A stretch of DNA of 64,000 nt, taken from the NCBI GenBank assembly GCA_031002005.1, contig CM061914.1:192342685-192406684 (forward strand), in the 5' to 3' direction. Origin of the DNA: Vandiemenella viatica. Lineage: Eukaryota > Arthropoda > Insecta > Orthoptera > Morabidae. The first letter of the stretch is position 1. Each line of letters starts with the position of its first letter. This document shows, in pieces, positions 32,630 to 44,810 of this stretch. Both the position numbers and the translations under genes were made by a program. The notes under the pieces were generated by a model that saw only the letters and a program-made list of their open reading frames with translations, was not told where the DNA came from and made no database searches.

Positions 32630-32872
32630 TTATGATTATGGCTTTATGGCTCACTGTCGTCAAGGTCATTATAGGCGGGAAACGAGTGTCATGGAAAGGG
32701 AAGAACTTCCACCATATCGTTTTGATATGGAACCATCCCAACATTCGCGAGGAGTGTTTTACAGAAACCGTGGAAAATGAAATCTGATTTGCCGGGGAGG
32801 GGATTCGAACTTATGTCCTTACGAATACAAGGTCAGAGCGTTACCGCTCACTCACCACGACGGGTGAAAGTT
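32630..32872 (-). mobile_element. SINE, diverged copy
   Basis: Minus strand: GGCTTTATGGCTC, TTATAGGCGGG, then a head with GGATTCGAAC near 32803 and CTCACTCACCACGACGGGT. More diverged than the others. Confidence 0.75.
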
Positions 32873-34135
32873 TCGTCGCCACAGAATGCCGCGGTTGTAT
32901 ACTTCACTGTCCGCGAATAAATAAAAATTATATACTTCACAGTCTCATGAAGTTCGGTATCCTGCCAACCAAGTTCATTCATAAGACGTATTATCTTAGT
33001 ACAATTACTATTATTAGAATTTATTTGCAAACAGGCCATATGAGATCGTGGAAAGCCTGGATTCTCATCATGGCTTCGTAGATACATTTGCTGTCTACAA
33101 TATTCCTCAACTAAAATAGTTCTATCCAACCTTATTTAAATCGTTTAAACTGTATAAATATAACAATAAGAGAGGAAGTATACTTCCTATTATATATAAA
33201 AGCTCAAACGGCATTAATATAGATATTTAGGGAAATATAATTAAGAGCCATTTAGTTAATAAATATAGTTAAACATCATATAATTGTAAATCACAACGAC
33301 AGACGTGTGTCAACTTATAAAGAATTGTGTAACTTTATCATCACGTTGTAAAAGGAAGTAAAGATAACAAGCCTGAAATGTATATAAGAATTGTAAAACT
33401 AGAAGATGGCTGTATGGTCGGCAGGACAAAAGGACAATAAAATAAATTAAAAAAAAAAAAGTTCTAATAAACACGCCGCCATTTTGAAACACACTGAATG
33501 GCGTCTACTGTTACTACCTCGCACTCGGAACTTCTTTTTCTAATGATTCTTATAAAACACGGTCGCCTCAGTCAGATGGTTATTGGAATAAAAAATATTT
33601 TTATTATTTTTATCCACACACTTTAATGAACCGATTAGGCACAGAACTGTCCAACCAAATACTGATAAGTTCAATTACAACACCAGCAATTATGATTATC
33701 CGAAGATTAAAAGTCCTTTGGAAAAAAATCAGACATGTTTATACTAACTATTCACATTCATTTCAGTTCAGCACGTAAAAGAAACTTTTCTTTAATTAAT
33801 TTATATATATAGTGGCAACACTAGTCCACGACTCGTTTCTCCACCAACCACAGTTTTTGTTTCGTCAACACGGAAATATGAATTAGTTTACCTTGTCGCA
33901 ATGTAATTAAAATTCCACATACGGTGAACATAAAAAAACTTTATAGCCGTACAATTCTGCTATGATAAGTTCCAACTATTCCAGCGAACAACACGGAACT
34001 TACTAGAATACATTAGCAAAGATTCTATTTTTACAATCAATGCAGTGATATCGATCTGTAACAATCGGTATTACTATTGCTAGACGTTCACTGACCTTGA
34101 AACATAAATGTCCGAAGTTACTACATGTAATCATG
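32873..34135. other. no gene recognised
   Basis: AT-rich sequence, no recognisable coding or repeat signal. Confidence 0.5.
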
Positions 34136-34137
34136 AT

Positions 34138-34352
34138 TTAATTTTAATTGCAATAGGGCGCACGATCCGGTGGTATTTTCCCTGCCCACCCTTCTTCCTA
34201 CTTTCCTGCACCCACCAATATTTGCTCTCCACGAATTTCAACTTTAAATTCTTTCAACGTTTTTGGTAAATTATTAATCTTTTCTCTTGTTAACTTATTC
34301 CCAAGAGTCTCTTCTTAAACGTTTGTGCCTGAAATCGAGAGCCACATGATTT
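34138..34352 (-). pseudogene. LINE-A 3' fragment
   Basis: Tail TTTAATTTTAATTGCAATAG, then the 3' untranslated part and the last coding words (GTGCCTGAAATCGAGAGCC). Confidence 0.75.
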
Positions 34353-35773
34353 ACTTAATAACAAAATATTATTTTCATAATGTTTACAATTAGTGAGGCT
34401 GAGCACTCATAAGCGTCAATATATACGGCAAAAAAAAGCTTGTTTTGCGCGCGACTTGAAACTATATTAGATGAAATAATTTCAGTGTTTTTCAGTGATC
34501 GATACTTAGTAGGAACTTGCAGTACTTGGTAACACCGTTGTTAACAAAGGACATACTGGCCGGCCGAGAACTTTTCAGCTTAGCCTCTCCCCAGTGGGCC
34601 CCTCCACATTGGACGAATCGCGTCTCTAATAGGTGGCCATTAGCTGCCATGGAGTCAGCGGGGAAACCTCTCTGACGGTCAGTAGTTCACTGCTGTCGTT
34701 AAGGCTTATTACTGCATGCGACGGGTGACCTGGACTCGAGAAGTACGACCGGCTCACTTCAGACGCTGTAGCGCCAGCCTCATAGTGCTTCCAGAGGATT
34801 TACTCCAGTTATTAATTAATAAATAGGCTATATGACAGTATTGAAAATATATTATAAATTGTAGTTATTCGCGTAGATCAATGCTTCAGCAAGCTATTTT
34901 TTTTTTTGTTTGAGTCTGAAAAGAGAAATGGATTAGTTTTAATAAAAAAAAAGACGACTTAAAAATTAGGTTTTTTGCTATCTTTGGTAACGTGACGGAA
35001 AACGCTCCAGGATTGGGGTCACTTTAGTGACGTCACGTGCCTGTAAACACTGCGGCTGCGAATGGAGCGTTTCCTAATATCCAAGTTTTAAACTATTTTT
35101 GTTGTTTGTTGCTGGTTGGTTATAACTTGTCATTAACTAAATTTCGTTTTGAATATAAAATGGAGAAAAATTTCTAAAAGCCTACAGTGGAAAAAATACC
35201 GAAAATAGACGCGTTATTTGTTGAGCTAGCTGTAGAAACAACCCCTGACTTTTATTGTGCGGAGCTTAAAAATGTTACAACCTCAATAAGAGAATAATTT
35301 ATATTTGAATTGAAAGTTGGAGATTAGCAGATATGTTTTATAAGAACGACTAAAACTATAAATTAAATTAGTTGTTTTTGGAGATATTGGCGAGAAAAAT
35401 GCAATCTATAATGTAGGTATAATGTAAGCTCAACTATTAAATAAATGAATTTTGTGGGCCATTTAAGTGCGGCTAAAAGATTATAGAAAAATTATATATT
35501 TTTTTGTCAACGAAACTGAATTTGTTTGTTTATTTGTTTACCTACCGCGTTTCACTTCATCTCACACGAAGAAACTGTGATGTTTGTTTACTATTAACAT
35601 AAAGACAAGCAGCTAAGAAGGTAGCTGCGTAGTTGAAGAGTGTGTAATGGTTTCCTCCTTATTTATAAATAAACACTAATATATTTTACCATTTCCAATA
35701 TCGGATCGGTACTACAGGATTATTATCCTCTATATCCATTACTGTACTTAAAACCACTGCTGAAAGTAAATTA
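34353..35773. other. no gene recognised
   Basis: Includes a GC-richer unassigned stretch (34560-34800) and a short inverted repeat (AACGCTCCA near 35001 with TGGAGCGTT near 35063) around TGACGTCACGTG. No gene. Confidence 0.4.
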
Positions 35774-36003
35774 CCGAGCGTGGTGGGTGAACGGTTAACG
35801 CTCTGGCCTCGCATTCTGGAGGACGCGGGTTCGAATCCCTGACCGGGCATCCAGATTTGGGTTTCGATGGTTTTCCCAGATCACTCCAGGTGAATGCGGG
35901 ATGCTTCCTTCAATAAGGCCAAGGCCGAATTCCTTCCCGTTCCTTGTCCCCAGTCCCATCCCGCCTCTAATGACCTTATCCATCGACGAGGCGTTAAGCA
36001 ATA
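35774..36003 (+). mobile_element. SINE, full length
   Basis: ACCGAGCGTGGTGGGTGAAC head, B box GGTTCGAATCC at about 35829, body to GGCGTTAAGC and an A-tail. One of the best preserved copies. Confidence 0.93.
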
Positions 36004-37575
36004 AATAAAAAAAAGAGAAAGTAAATTATTTTTTAAATAAAATCAATTATTTTCCAAACATCAGCTCAAAAAGTTTATTACACATTCAAGATAACAATTA
36101 TTATGCACTTATCTTTTGGCATCCCCTTTACAAACATTATTCTATCTGAACACAATATTAACAGTTCATTTGTACAATCACACTTCTCCCTTGCCCTCGG
36201 GCTAATCCTATTTAGGCTAATATTGGGTTCCTCCCTCCAGGATTATGGAACGACTTTATTGTCGATGATTCTCAAGCCATCTTTTACAATATCTATGCGT
36301 AATCAGAGATCTTCTTCTATCAGGCTCGACATTCTCTGACCTTGAAACTTAAATTTCCAAAGTTACTATATACAATCATAATTAATTGATAATAAATTAT
36401 TCTTGTTATAATAAATTTCACAATTCGTGAGGTTCTGCACCTCACAAGTGCCAACAGAATTGAGAAGTCCGACGTTCGAACCTTGGTTGGGATGATATTT
36501 TTTGTGTGCGCATTTTTTTTTCCGTTTCTGTTTGCTGTTCTTTTTTTTAAAAAAAATATTTATTTGACCTTAGGTCTTGAATAGACCATACAGTCAGCCG
36601 GGTGGAGTTACAAGTTAATAACAGTGATTGTATTTAAAAATATATAGACATATTGGTACATTAAATATGTATTCACTGTCCTTAATGATACAGTAGATTT
36701 CGTTGCTATTTGTAGCGAGTATTACTGTAATACTGATTGAAAATGGCTGCTGTGCTCGCACAAGAGACTTGATGAATGTTGATTGCTGTTGTTGAAATTT
36801 AGAGCAGTTGTTCAGTAGGGTGTGTTTACCGCCTTAGTTCAGAAAAACCAAACTTGTCTACGCATCATGCAACGGTAAGAGCAGAAAATATTAATTAGCT
36901 TCTGTGGGTAAGACATATATCGTTATATGTAAATTTTATCTTGAAAATTTTTTGAAACAAATTTAAATATATATTTAGTTAAAAATAATAATAATCAATA
37001 CATATTTATTGTCAAGATGCTTGCTTTAATGTGAAATATACTAAACAATCAACTTAAAATTAACAACAATTAATAACAATTTGTTGTGATGGATGATTCT
37101 AATAAATAAATGAACACTACTAAAATTTTGTCACTCCAAGAGAATCATCGACTTGTCAGGAAAAAAAATGCTAAAAATTATGCTATATGCTAAACTGAAT
37201 TTTTACAGGCTAAATTACTTAAAAATATGATAAATGTAGCCATAAAAATGCTAGATTGGCAACACTGTTTAAACTGTGATCTCTGAACGCTCATAGACGA
37301 CTCTTATTGAATTGATTAACCCTGTATTCAATACGCTTCTCATAATGTACAGGTTTGAAGTTGGCAACTCATCCCTAATAAGCGCTACAGGACTAGGGCT
37401 CACTGTGTTGGGAACAATAGAAAATGACAGCAGGGAAATCAGTCGGAGACAGAAACTACAAGATGGCGGTCCAAGGTCAACAAAGCCGTAACAGTGACAG
37501 CTTTAGTGATGCGCTGTCAGAAGTTCACTACACTGCCGTCGGTGTGGCTGTATTGCAACAAGATGACATACTCTC
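36004..37575. other. no gene recognised
   Basis: AT-rich sequence. A B-box-like GACGTTCGAACC lies near 36467, too little to call a tRNA or SINE. Confidence 0.5.
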
Positions 37576-37579
37576 GTAT

Positions 37580-39245
37580 AAGCTTGAGAAAAATAGTATA
37601 TCGATGTATCGAAAATATTTATATTTTTTCATAAAATATCGATATTTTTCACAACGTAATCGATATTTTTATTCCCGATATTTATATCAAAAATCGATAT
37701 TATATTTGGAGTATCAATTTAAAGTACAAATTCGATATTTTTGTACGAACGCAATTTAGTATCCAAATTAATATTTTGCATATATGTTGGATAATAGTAC
37801 ATTCATGTCCGATATTCTGAAAGCGTCTTAAAAATAAATTCGTCGTGTTTTAACAGCTTTTCATCAACGGTTAAGAGAGGTAAACATGGGATGAATATAG
37901 ATGGAAGTCAGCTTATTAGATACACAGATAAAAAACTAAAAGTCGATTTTGATTATATGGTGTGCAAATAATTGCTTGTTGAAGACTTTAAATGTAAATA
38001 TCTAGGCATTACATTTGATAACAAGCTTAATTGGGTACGATACATTGGAGAGGTAGTAGGAAAAGGTTTCAAAATTCTCCACTTGTTGGAGAGTGATGAG
38101 GGGATGTACGAGAGAAGCAAAGAAATTGGGTTATATAACTTTGTTCAGACCATTGCTTGAAAACGGTAATGTAGTATGAGACCCACATTTTGAGTATCAA
38201 ATACAGGAGTTGGAGAAGGTGCAAAGAAGGGCTGCTAGATTTGTTTCTGGAAATTATCGCAGTACGCAATCACTAACAGATATGATAAGAAAGCTGGAAT
38301 GTTATTTATTGAAATACAGGAGGAGGGTGAAGAGGGTCATGGGGGTGTACAAGGCGTATATTGGCGATGAAGCGTGGAAAGATATTGGTGTAAGAATTAA
38401 GAGTAATGCGTGGAAAGGAAAAGATGGCCATGACCACAAGCTGGCACTCGATTTCAGGCACAAAGGTGTAGGAATATTCTCTTGTTTGGGTTACGGTGTC
38501 AGGGACTGGAATAAGTTACCAAGATAATTGATGAATAATTTGCCAAAAACATTGAAAGAATTTAAAATTATAATTTGTGGAGGTGAAATGTAGGCGGGTG
38601 CAGAAAAGAGGGAAGATGGATTTGTAGGGAAATTGCCACAGTAGCGTGCGCTCGATTTCAGTTAAAAATTAAATTAAAAATGCTCTTAAATTTTAACAGT
38701 TTTACTTCAACGTTATATTTGAATTTTAACGGTTGGTTATTTTTAAAGTTGGAAAATATTGATTAAATATCTGTCTTTCGACGTTGCGGGTAGACGTTAA
38801 TTAACAGCTTCTGTTTTCAACTGGTTTTCTCACTGATGAATAACAGTTAATGCGTTGACAAAATACCTCGTACAGTATGTGAAGCCTCTTCTGTGTCGTC
38901 CGAAAGAGTGGCTTCTGCAGTTAACTTGGCGGCACCAGACAACAGGAGCAGATTACCAGGAGAATATATAAAAACAGAGTTCTTTTGATGTATAAATCAA
39001 GCGAATACTGGTTTTATATATTGTAAAAATAGATAAATTAATAAAATTATCCATATTTTCTGCAGATGTTTATAATTTTCTTCAAGATTTTGATATTTTT
39101 TGGGAATATTTTAAGATAATTTCTGGATTTCTGCCAAAATATCGATATATCAACATATCGATATTTTTTCTCGATATAGTCGATACTGTCTGTAAATATC
39201 AAACGATATTTATCGATATATTTTTTTCATTTGCCCATCCCTACT
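37580..39245. mobile_element. ATCGAT-rich element split by a LINE
   Basis: Left part 37580-37860 and right part about 38680-39245 are full of ATATCGATAT-type palindromes. The right end reads TTTGCCCATCCCTA, a terminus common in hAT-like non-autonomous elements. A LINE-A copy (37868-38672) separates the halves. Target duplication not resolved. Confidence 0.45.
37868..38672 (+). pseudogene. LINE-A copy
   Basis: Frames encode KCKYLGITFDNKLNWVRYIG, then after shifts VQRRAARFVSGNYRSTQSLT, MGVYKAYIGDEAWKDIGVRI and LALDFRHKGVGIFSCLGYG. The tail is AGTTAAAAATTAAATTAAAA. Inserted into the ATCGAT-rich element. Confidence 0.85.
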
Positions 39246-40254
39246 CTCGTTCCATTCTTGATCTTCAAAGCTTATGCTTCTAGCCGTACTCTCAACTCTC
39301 TCCTCTTCAATCGAGTGAAAATAATTATCCTGCTCAGGCAAGTGATTTAAATGTTTTAATCGAATAAACCTTTTTGACCTCTCTTTTGCATCTCTGTTGG
39401 CAGTAAAATTTTCTAACTACCGCTGGTTCCACAGTAATGGTGATTTATGAAGTAGGGAGGTAAGTTTATAAAATTTATAAATCAGAGTTTTAAGAAGTTA
39501 AAGCTTAAACATTAATAATTACTTACCAAATACTTTATGTCGAATGTTCGCTAAGTTTAGCAGAATAATTTTTTTATAAAACAACTTACTGCAGTTTAAT
39601 CTATGTTTTTATTTGTACTTTGCAAGTTATATTTATTTATTTAAATTATTAGTCGTTGAAATATGCTGCGGAACTAATGTGGCTCAATTTTTGAAAGGAA
39701 TAAATGTAGGTGTCCTCTTTCGAAATTTTAAGGCGAATTCTTTTTTTTTAATAATAATATCATTATCAGCACTATAGCCTGATTATACAAGATACGATGC
39801 AGATATAGGTGTCAGTAAATTGAATATTATTTCCCACATATTTAGATATAAAACAGGCAATTTTTATTTTGCCACAAGTTTTCATATCCACAACTATCGA
39901 ATTTATGTCTATTTTCTTCATCATGTCTAATTTCTAACAGATCTTCTTGGCGCGTTGTATCACCCTCTTCAACATTTGCTTTAAGTCGATGTTTATCCTG
40001 TAATAAATTTTTAATTACAATACATATTCGAATCGTCCATGCCTACTTTAAGTTCGTTGAGATGGTTACTGAATCTGTCAATATCCTCTGGAGTTACATT
40101 ATCTTTTATAGATATCATTCAGAAAACTGATGCAATTTTCTTTTCAGTAAATTATAACGCAATAGTTTAAGTTCGCCAATAAATAATGACACCTGTAATG
40201 AAACCTGTAAGAGTTTTATTATATCCTTGAAGTTGCTAGTTAACATCATTAAAT
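39246..40254. other. no gene recognised
   Basis: AT-rich, no recognisable feature. Confidence 0.5.
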
Positions 40255-40385
40255 CTAGATGAAATTTTCTCTTGAAACTAGCAGAGTGAAAACGTTTGTA
40301 TAGCAAGACGTTTCGGTGGTCATATTCTCTGTCACTCGACAATGACGGCAGAGAATATGTTTCAAGAGAAAAAATCATCTATATG
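40255..40385. repeat. hairpin-forming foldback
   Basis: CATATTCTCTGTC (40319 on) and GACGGCAGAGAATATG form a near-perfect hairpin, and TTTTCTCTTGAAAC and GTTTCAAGAGAAAA form an outer one. CGAAACGTC is on the minus strand near 40310, but no CTGANGA box is in place, so the hammerhead reading is not supported for this copy. Confidence 0.5.
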
Positions 40386-40616
40386 CAACGCCGAGAAAAC
40401 CTCTACTCTTATTTCATTAAATCTCTTGAAATTTGTATTAAAAAAGTTAAATTAAAAAAGGAAGTTGCTTCGGTATGGGACAAAATCCCCACCTCACCCA
40501 CATGAAGTTTGGAACAGCCACTAGGGGGCTGTAGGAACCAGGTGACTCCAAATGGAATAAAGTGATTCAGTTTTACTATTTAACATTATGTATGAGTGGA
40601 GACTTTCCCGGCGTAA

Positions 40617-40734
40617 TGATGCAATGAAATTCATTCGGGTGACACCTGATGAAGACGGCAGAGCTAGCTATCGAAACGTCGTGTTTATTCAACACCATCC
40701 AGCTAGACACCCGAGAGGATATCATTGCATCTAA
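40617..40734 (+). repeat. short foldback element with a hammerhead-like core
   Basis: Inverted ends (GATGCAATGA... and ...ATCATTGCATC; CGGGTG with CACCCG) bracket a + strand core: CTGATGA 40646-40652, an extra A, GACGGC 40654-40659, 7-nt loop, GCTATC 40667-40672, GAAA 40673-40676, CGTC to 40680. Stem I pairs GACAC with GTGTT (five pairs including a G-U). Same family as 6236-6300; one stem-II mismatch. Confidence 0.6.
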
Positions 40735-41274
40735 TAGCATCGCTTTCTTTGAGCTATTGAGCCTAAACAGGTATCCTCTTTGATTTTTCAGGGGGCGCTA
40801 ATGACCCCGCTGTCGACGCGCCCTAAAGCAACAATAACAACAACAACAACGATTTTTCAGGCTTCCGCGGCTGTCCTTGTTAATACTGACTTTAAATCCC
40901 ACTTTTTTTTTATTTGCATTGCTGAGCTTTCCGCTGACATGCTGCAGCCTGCGTCAGAGATTCTACATTCGTTCACTTAGCAACGAATTCCAAGCGTCAG
41001 AGTGTCCACTATCTTTGTTGAAATTGTTACCTTTATTCGAAATTTCCACAGCATCCTTCACTCATTGAAAGAAGAAAGCACCACTGGTCGTCTCTCCACA
41101 ACGACCTTATACCTACAGAATTTATCTCGTGCCCGATAACAAAAATACTTTAAAATTAGCAACCCTCCACATCTTTACGTTTCGTTAAAAAAAAAATGTG
41201 AAAAACCGTCTTTGTTCTCCGCTTGACGTTTTCAAACATTGATTCTAAACGTTGATACCTTCACCAGGAGTGGC
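40735..41274. other. no gene recognised
   Basis: An (ACA)n run near 40830-40850; nothing else. Confidence 0.5.
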
Positions 41275-42090
41275 AAACCCGCGGCCCGCGAGATTCCTCA
41301 CACTTTTACAAAATATATTTATTTTAAAATGGCCAAAGTAGTGAAAACTTACAGCTGCTTCTTAAAGCCGATTCAGTTGTTTACAGTTTCAAAAATACAA
41401 CAAAATTTTTGAAATATATTCATCTCCCTTAAATGCTGAAATTGACTCGGCCCCAAATATCTCCAAATGGACCTGATTGATTTAGTGTGCAATATTTAAT
41501 TAAAACACATTTTGAAACATCAGAATCAAAAATAGATTTTTATAACACTTTCGTCACAAAAACAGAAATTTTCCAATTTGAGAAATCTGGCACAAAAAGT
41601 TACTATCACTTTTGGTTAAACTTACATCTGCGAATCTTTTTTTTTTTTTTTCGAAAATGAAATTAACCAAACACAAAACACGATCAAACATAACGGAAGC
41701 TAACCTGCTACACCAATTACGATGCGCATATACCCAAATTGAGATCGATTTGCAAATGCTAAGTGAAAGAGTAGGGAAACAAATATCAAACTAGTAAAAT
41801 AAATATTTTTAATTATTTCATTTTTTATTTCGTTTATATTTATGTATTTCATTTTTGGTGTTATATGTTACTTTACAATCAGCGTTTAGTGTCATTATTA
41901 TTATACATATTATCTATGTTTACATGTAAGAATAATAGTAAACATAATGATTATAACTCATTATGTTTCAATTTATCACTCCAAGAAAATGTCTATAATG
42001 GTTCTGAATCTAATACGCGGATATATAATTTTATATGTGGCCCGTGGAGTTATGATGTATATGATGTATCATTTTGGTTGGCCACCCCTG
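41275..42090 (+). mobile_element. hAT transposon remnant
   Basis: Ends CAGGAGTGGCAAACCC and GGTTGGCCACCCCTG are inverted. The subterminal GGCCCGCGAG / GTGGCCCGTGGAG words are typical of this family. The right end closely matches 60097-60504 in reverse orientation. Flanking 8-mers (ACCTTCAC and CCTTACAA) are only partly alike. Confidence 0.75.
41463..41794 (+). pseudogene. hAT transposase C-terminal (dimerisation) region, decayed
   Basis: Conceptual translation with several stops and shifts gives LQMDLIDLVCNI, then FSNLRNLAQKV and TYICE, then after a T-run KMKLTKHKTRSNITEANLL and a stop at 41794. This order is that of the C-terminus of hAT transposases of the GTF2IRD2/Charlie type, whose last part mediates dimerisation. 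No catalytic region is present. It lies inside the inverted ends of 41275-42090, which supports the call. Confidence 0.6.
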
Positions 42091-42737
42091 CCTTACAAAA
42101 TGGGGTAGAATTGTTTTTTCTCCTTTTATTTATATGTATCCCCCTAGCAAAATAGTTTTTTTTTTTAATTTTAAATGCGGTGCCACCACTATCAAGCACT
42201 GTCTGTAGCTGATAGTTCGCACATATCTTTGCATCTCGGGTGACGTTTGTGGACTGCGGAAAACTCGCGACGTGACTAAGAATTTCGAAACTGACACCTA
42301 GAACATGGCTCCGTTGTAGGATGTTCTACGTCAGGTGTTAGCATTGCCGGAAAGTCCGTAGCCTATTAGCATGAAGATAGCCGTCAGCACTTGATTGGTT
42401 TTCATTTTTACGATGATGGTCTCCTGTTCCGATACGGCTCATGGGTTAAGCCATTTCAGAGGCGGTCTGAAGGCTAGCTTTTATCTCTGTGAGAAGACAC
42501 TGAAGAGAATACGGAGTTATTACTGTCTCCGGATCATTTTTTATGCTTATGGGCTTTAGTTCCTGGAGCAGAAAGCCTCCTTGAAATGACAGTTGGTCTG
42601 CCACATTGCTCCTGGAGTGACTGAGGAAAACCACGGAAAATCCCAGTCAGGATGGCCGAACGGGGTTTTTCCCTCCTCCCATCTCGGTCTGATCTTTCAT
42701 TCATGCCAAATACGTTTTTTTTTTTTTTTTTTTTTTT
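42091..42737. other. no gene recognised
   Basis: No clear family. 42605-42660 has SINE-body-like words (CCTGGAGTGACTGAGGAAAACC) of a diverged family. Confidence 0.35.
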
Positions 42738-42880
42738 TTTGCTTATGACTTTACGCCTCGTTGAAGTTATTAGAGGTGGGAAACAACTGGAGGCAAGGAA
42801 CCGGAAGGAATTTGGACATGGCCTTTTAAATAAACTATCCCGTCATTCGCCTGGAGTGATTTGCGGAAAATATTCTATTT
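42738..42880 (-). mobile_element. SINE 3' fragment
   Basis: T-run (A-tail complement, 42716-42740), ACTTTACGCCTCG, then body to GTCATTCGCCTGGAGTGATT; head missing. Confidence 0.8.
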
Positions 42881-42973
42881 TGTATAATTAACTGTATTCG
42901 GTGTTGAACATTGTGTAATTCAAAGTGGAATGTCAGTTACTCTCTATTGCAATCACCATGTGTGTGCCCCCAG

Positions 42974-43112
42974 TGACTGTCGTCGACATGCCCGCCGCCT
43001 TGCAGGACGCCGCACCGAGCCCTGAGGACCGCAGCAGCGGCAGCTCGACACCCGCAGCCGCATGCGGGGACGACAGCGGCAAGGCGCGCGTCTCCAGCGC
43101 CGGCGCATACAG
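42974..43112 (+). CDS. Orai: Orai exon 1 of those visible: predicted start of the protein
   Basis: This GC-rich island in AT-rich surroundings follows a pyrimidine/GT tract ending in CCCCCAG and ends at TACAG|GTCAGT, a strong splice donor. An ATG at 42988 opens a frame coding 41 residues (MPAALQDAAPSPEDR...) rich in Ala, Ser, Asp and Pro, then the first two bases (AG) of a split codon. The donor phase matches the next exon exactly. The chain leads to an Orai transmembrane-1 exon, so this would be the cytoplasmic N-terminus of the CRAC channel subunit. This part is poorly conserved in the family, so assignment rests on splice phase and composition, not homology. The ATG choice is tentative, since an upstream exon could supply another start. 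The acceptor could instead be a transcription start region. Confidence 0.65.
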
Positions 43113-43244
43113 GTCAGTATTCATATTCCTCAGCTTCACTCTTTGTACATGTAATCACAATGCCAGCACAGTATGTATACCCCCTACCATCTTTTGTAGC
43201 AGAAAATCCTGAATACTTCAATCTCAGTGCTGACATACACAGCT

Positions 43245-43925
43245 ATCATCAAAGGTTTTGTGTTATCCAGCAGGTGCATTCACAGTAACGGTCTTTCATT
43301 CCTTCCTTTGCTCCACCAGTCTCTTTGTTGTATTTTCCATTTATCATAATGTCAACAACCATTTTCTTTCTTCGTCGACCTCTTCTTGTCCCTCCATTTA
43401 CAATGACATTCAGGGCCGGTTTAAAGAGGCCCTCATTCCTCAACACATGACCAGTACAGTTCCTTTTTCTGTTCCTTATTGTTTTTATAAGGGACCTTTC
43501 CTTTCCTACTCGTTCCAGCACCTCATCATTCCTTACTTTATCTTTCCAACTTATTCTCTCCGTCATCCTCCATATCCACATTTCGAAAGCTTCCAACCTC
43601 TTTAGATCTTCTTTGCGTAGCGTCTATGTTTCTGCTCCATATAGTCCTACACTCCATACAAAACATTTAGCTAGTATTTTTCTCTGGTTTTTATCCAGCC
43701 TTCTGCATAATAAATTTTTCTTTCTATTGAAACTTTCCTTTGTCAATGCTTTTCTAGTTTTCACCTCATTCTTGCTGCTCATATCACCACTCACAATACT
43801 CCAGAGATGTTTGAAGGACTCCACTTGTTCAATTACTTCTCCTTGTAGCTTTATCATCATTTCTTTCTTACTCCTTCCCACCGTCATACGTTTAGTTTTC
43901 ATCCAATTGATTCTCATTCAGAATT
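43245..43925 (-). pseudogene. RTE-like LINE-B, C-terminal part (diverged subfamily)
   Basis: Minus-strand frames: INWMKTKRMTVGRSKKEMMI, VIEQVESFKHLWSIVSGDMS, CFVWSVGLYGAET, then FEMWIWRMTERISWKDKVRN and TGHVLRNEGLFK. This is the part after the RT palm of endonuclease-reverse transcriptases of the RTE type. Continues at 44500-44810 beyond an insertion. Confidence 0.8.
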
Positions 43926-43937
43926 CCTTACACCCTG

Positions 43938-44467
43938 TAGCATTGCCATATGATAGGGGCTGGTTCCAAAGCCGGTGGACCGGGAGATCGAGAACCAGCT
44001 GTGCTATTTTTAATACCGCCGCGTGGATGTTAAATTTCCCGCCGGTCCGTGGGAGTATCGTGGAAGACCCCGGAGCGCATGGCAGCTACCGGAAGTCGTT
44101 TAAGAACGCCCGCGAACCCGACATGTGGCACCCACTAGTCTTCCAGGAGCGGCCGAGCTCATCGGGCACGTCACCCATGTGCGAGTTTCTCTGGAACCGC
44201 CCTTCTTAATGTTGAACTGTTTACGGTTGTATTTGTGTAAATGCGAGTGTGATTTATAAAGAATTGTTAATGTGAACCGTTTTAACTAAGAATTCTGCAA
44301 GCTTCGGGTATATATATAGAAGTCCGATGAACTGTATGATCACGACTGGTGTGGGTGAAGATTTTGAACCTTATTAAACTTGCAGTATTAATACAAAAGT
44401 TAATTTTGTTATTCTTCTTTGTGTGATTCTTCTTGACACGGTAAAGTGTGTTGATAAGCTGAATCAC
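43938..44467 (+). mobile_element. possible LTR with primer-binding site, inside LINE-B
   Basis: The LINE-B reading is interrupted here. The insert begins near TGTAGCATTGCC and ends ...GAATCA followed by CTGGCGACCGCGTCAGCAG, close to the primer-binding sequence seen at 10857 and 48320. It contains a TATATATATAG box and polyadenylation-like words. Probably a 5' LTR plus a short internal stub. Boundaries approximate. Confidence 0.4.
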
Positions 44468-44499
44468 TGGCGACCGCGTCAGCAGAATTTGTTGCATCA

Positions 44500-44810
44500 A
44501 ACATTTTCAATAAAATGTGCTAAATCCCACCATCCGCGAGCATTAGTGTGCGCTGCCAAGAGAGAGAAATGCGACAACCCTTTGTCTAAAACCTCTAACA
44601 TTCTTCTGAGTATCTTGACACATTCCGCCAGCAAAACCATGTCATCAGCAAACCTTATGCAGCTAATCCTACGTCCACCCAAGCATACACCTACTGTACC
44701 TCTTAGGCTCCTTCGTATGATTTCCTCCAAATATATGTAGAATAATATGGGTGACAAACAACATCCCTGTCTTAAACCTCTTCCAGTCTCTCCCTAGCTA
44801 TAACACAAAG
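44500..44810 (-). pseudogene. RTE-like LINE-B, reverse transcriptase palm fragment
   Basis: The minus strand encodes MSPILFYIYLEEIIRRSLRG and RISCIRFADDMVLLAECVKI, with the FADD catalytic motif of the RT domain. It is followed on the other side of the LTR-like insert by the C-terminal part at 43245-43925. Confidence 0.82.

Noticed and set aside
40255..40385. Hammerhead ribozyme at this foldback
   Set aside because: CGAAACGTC is present but no CTGANGA box lies at the right distance; only a hairpin can be supported.
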